Shown here one piece after another: positions 63,877 through 64,000 of a DNA stretch of 64,000 nt. Made by a program: the position numbers and the translations under genes. Under the pieces are notes generated by a model. The model was given only the letters and a program-made list of their open reading frames with translations. It was not told the origin of the DNA and searched no databases. Every line of letters starts with the position of its first letter. Positions within the stretch are counted from its first letter, which is position 1. Origin of the DNA: Branchiostoma lanceolatum (Eukaryota; Chordata; Leptocardii; Amphioxiformes; Branchiostomatidae); assembly GCF_035083965.1 (NCBI RefSeq), contig NC_089735.1:11186001-11250000 (forward strand). The letters run 5' to 3'.

Positions 63877-64000
63877 CTGGGAAAACACGATTTTAATGTT
63901 AAAACAGTTTTGATAGCAGGTTTGTTGCAACTTCATTTCTTAGACCTAAAACTTTTGATGATATGCTGAGAGTTATCGAATAAATATTACATCATCAGCT

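Overview
The window looks like nuclear DNA from an invertebrate deuterostome, most likely an amphioxus (Branchiostoma). It is AT-rich. Genes are split into many short exons with clean GT..AG introns, the proteins resemble their vertebrate orthologues closely, and introns and spacers are full of MITE-like, foldback and tRNA-derived SINE-like repeats. The species call is inference; no mitochondrial or rRNA marker is present. All gene models were assembled by eye from exon homology, splice sites and reading phase. In every model each exon junction keeps the frame.

Layout, left to right. (1) 1-3.4 kb: spacer with repeats and one doubtful exon. (2) 3,400-10,636 (-): complete 13-exon phenylalanyl-tRNA synthetase alpha subunit (FARSA, 499 aa). 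(3) 11,850-13,911 (+): 4-exon ST8Sia-type sialyltransferase (382 aa). (4) 15,369-26,117 (-): 10-exon FBXW10 orthologue (F-box plus WD40, 1,132 aa, long disordered tail). (5) 27,116-28,824 (+): 3-exon APC/C subunit ANAPC16 (96 aa). (6) 31,399-48,653 (-): PAPS synthase (PAPSS, 13 coding exons, 621 aa) with a 10 kb first intron holding at least two further candidate first coding exons. (7) 49,606-55,181 (+): 4-exon MINPP1-like phosphatase (502 aa). (8) 56,843 to beyond the right edge (-): DNase I family protein, 8 exons visible (330 aa of C-terminal sequence, 5' end missing).

The genes form head-to-head pairs (FARSA/ST8Sia, FBXW10/ANAPC16, PAPSS/MINPP1), each sharing a spacer of about 1 kb that probably holds both promoters. 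The FBXW10/ANAPC16 spacer carries a cluster of CCAAT boxes and the FARSA/ST8Sia spacer carries two perfect CRE palindromes. The genes do not form one pathway: they serve tRNA charging, sialylation, ubiquitin ligation, sulfate activation and inositol phosphate hydrolysis.

The most unusual object is the DNase I family gene at the right edge. Exons and frame are intact, but the residues aligning with DNase I His134, Asp168 and Asn170 are Phe, Asn and Arg, and a 122-residue extension of unrecognised type follows the nuclease fold. Other notable points are the PAPSS alternative first exons, an HTD replacement of the MINPP HAE motif, a tRNA B-box inside the MINPP1 signal-peptide codons, and two separate cases where a splice donor has been duplicated by a repeat or an insertion.
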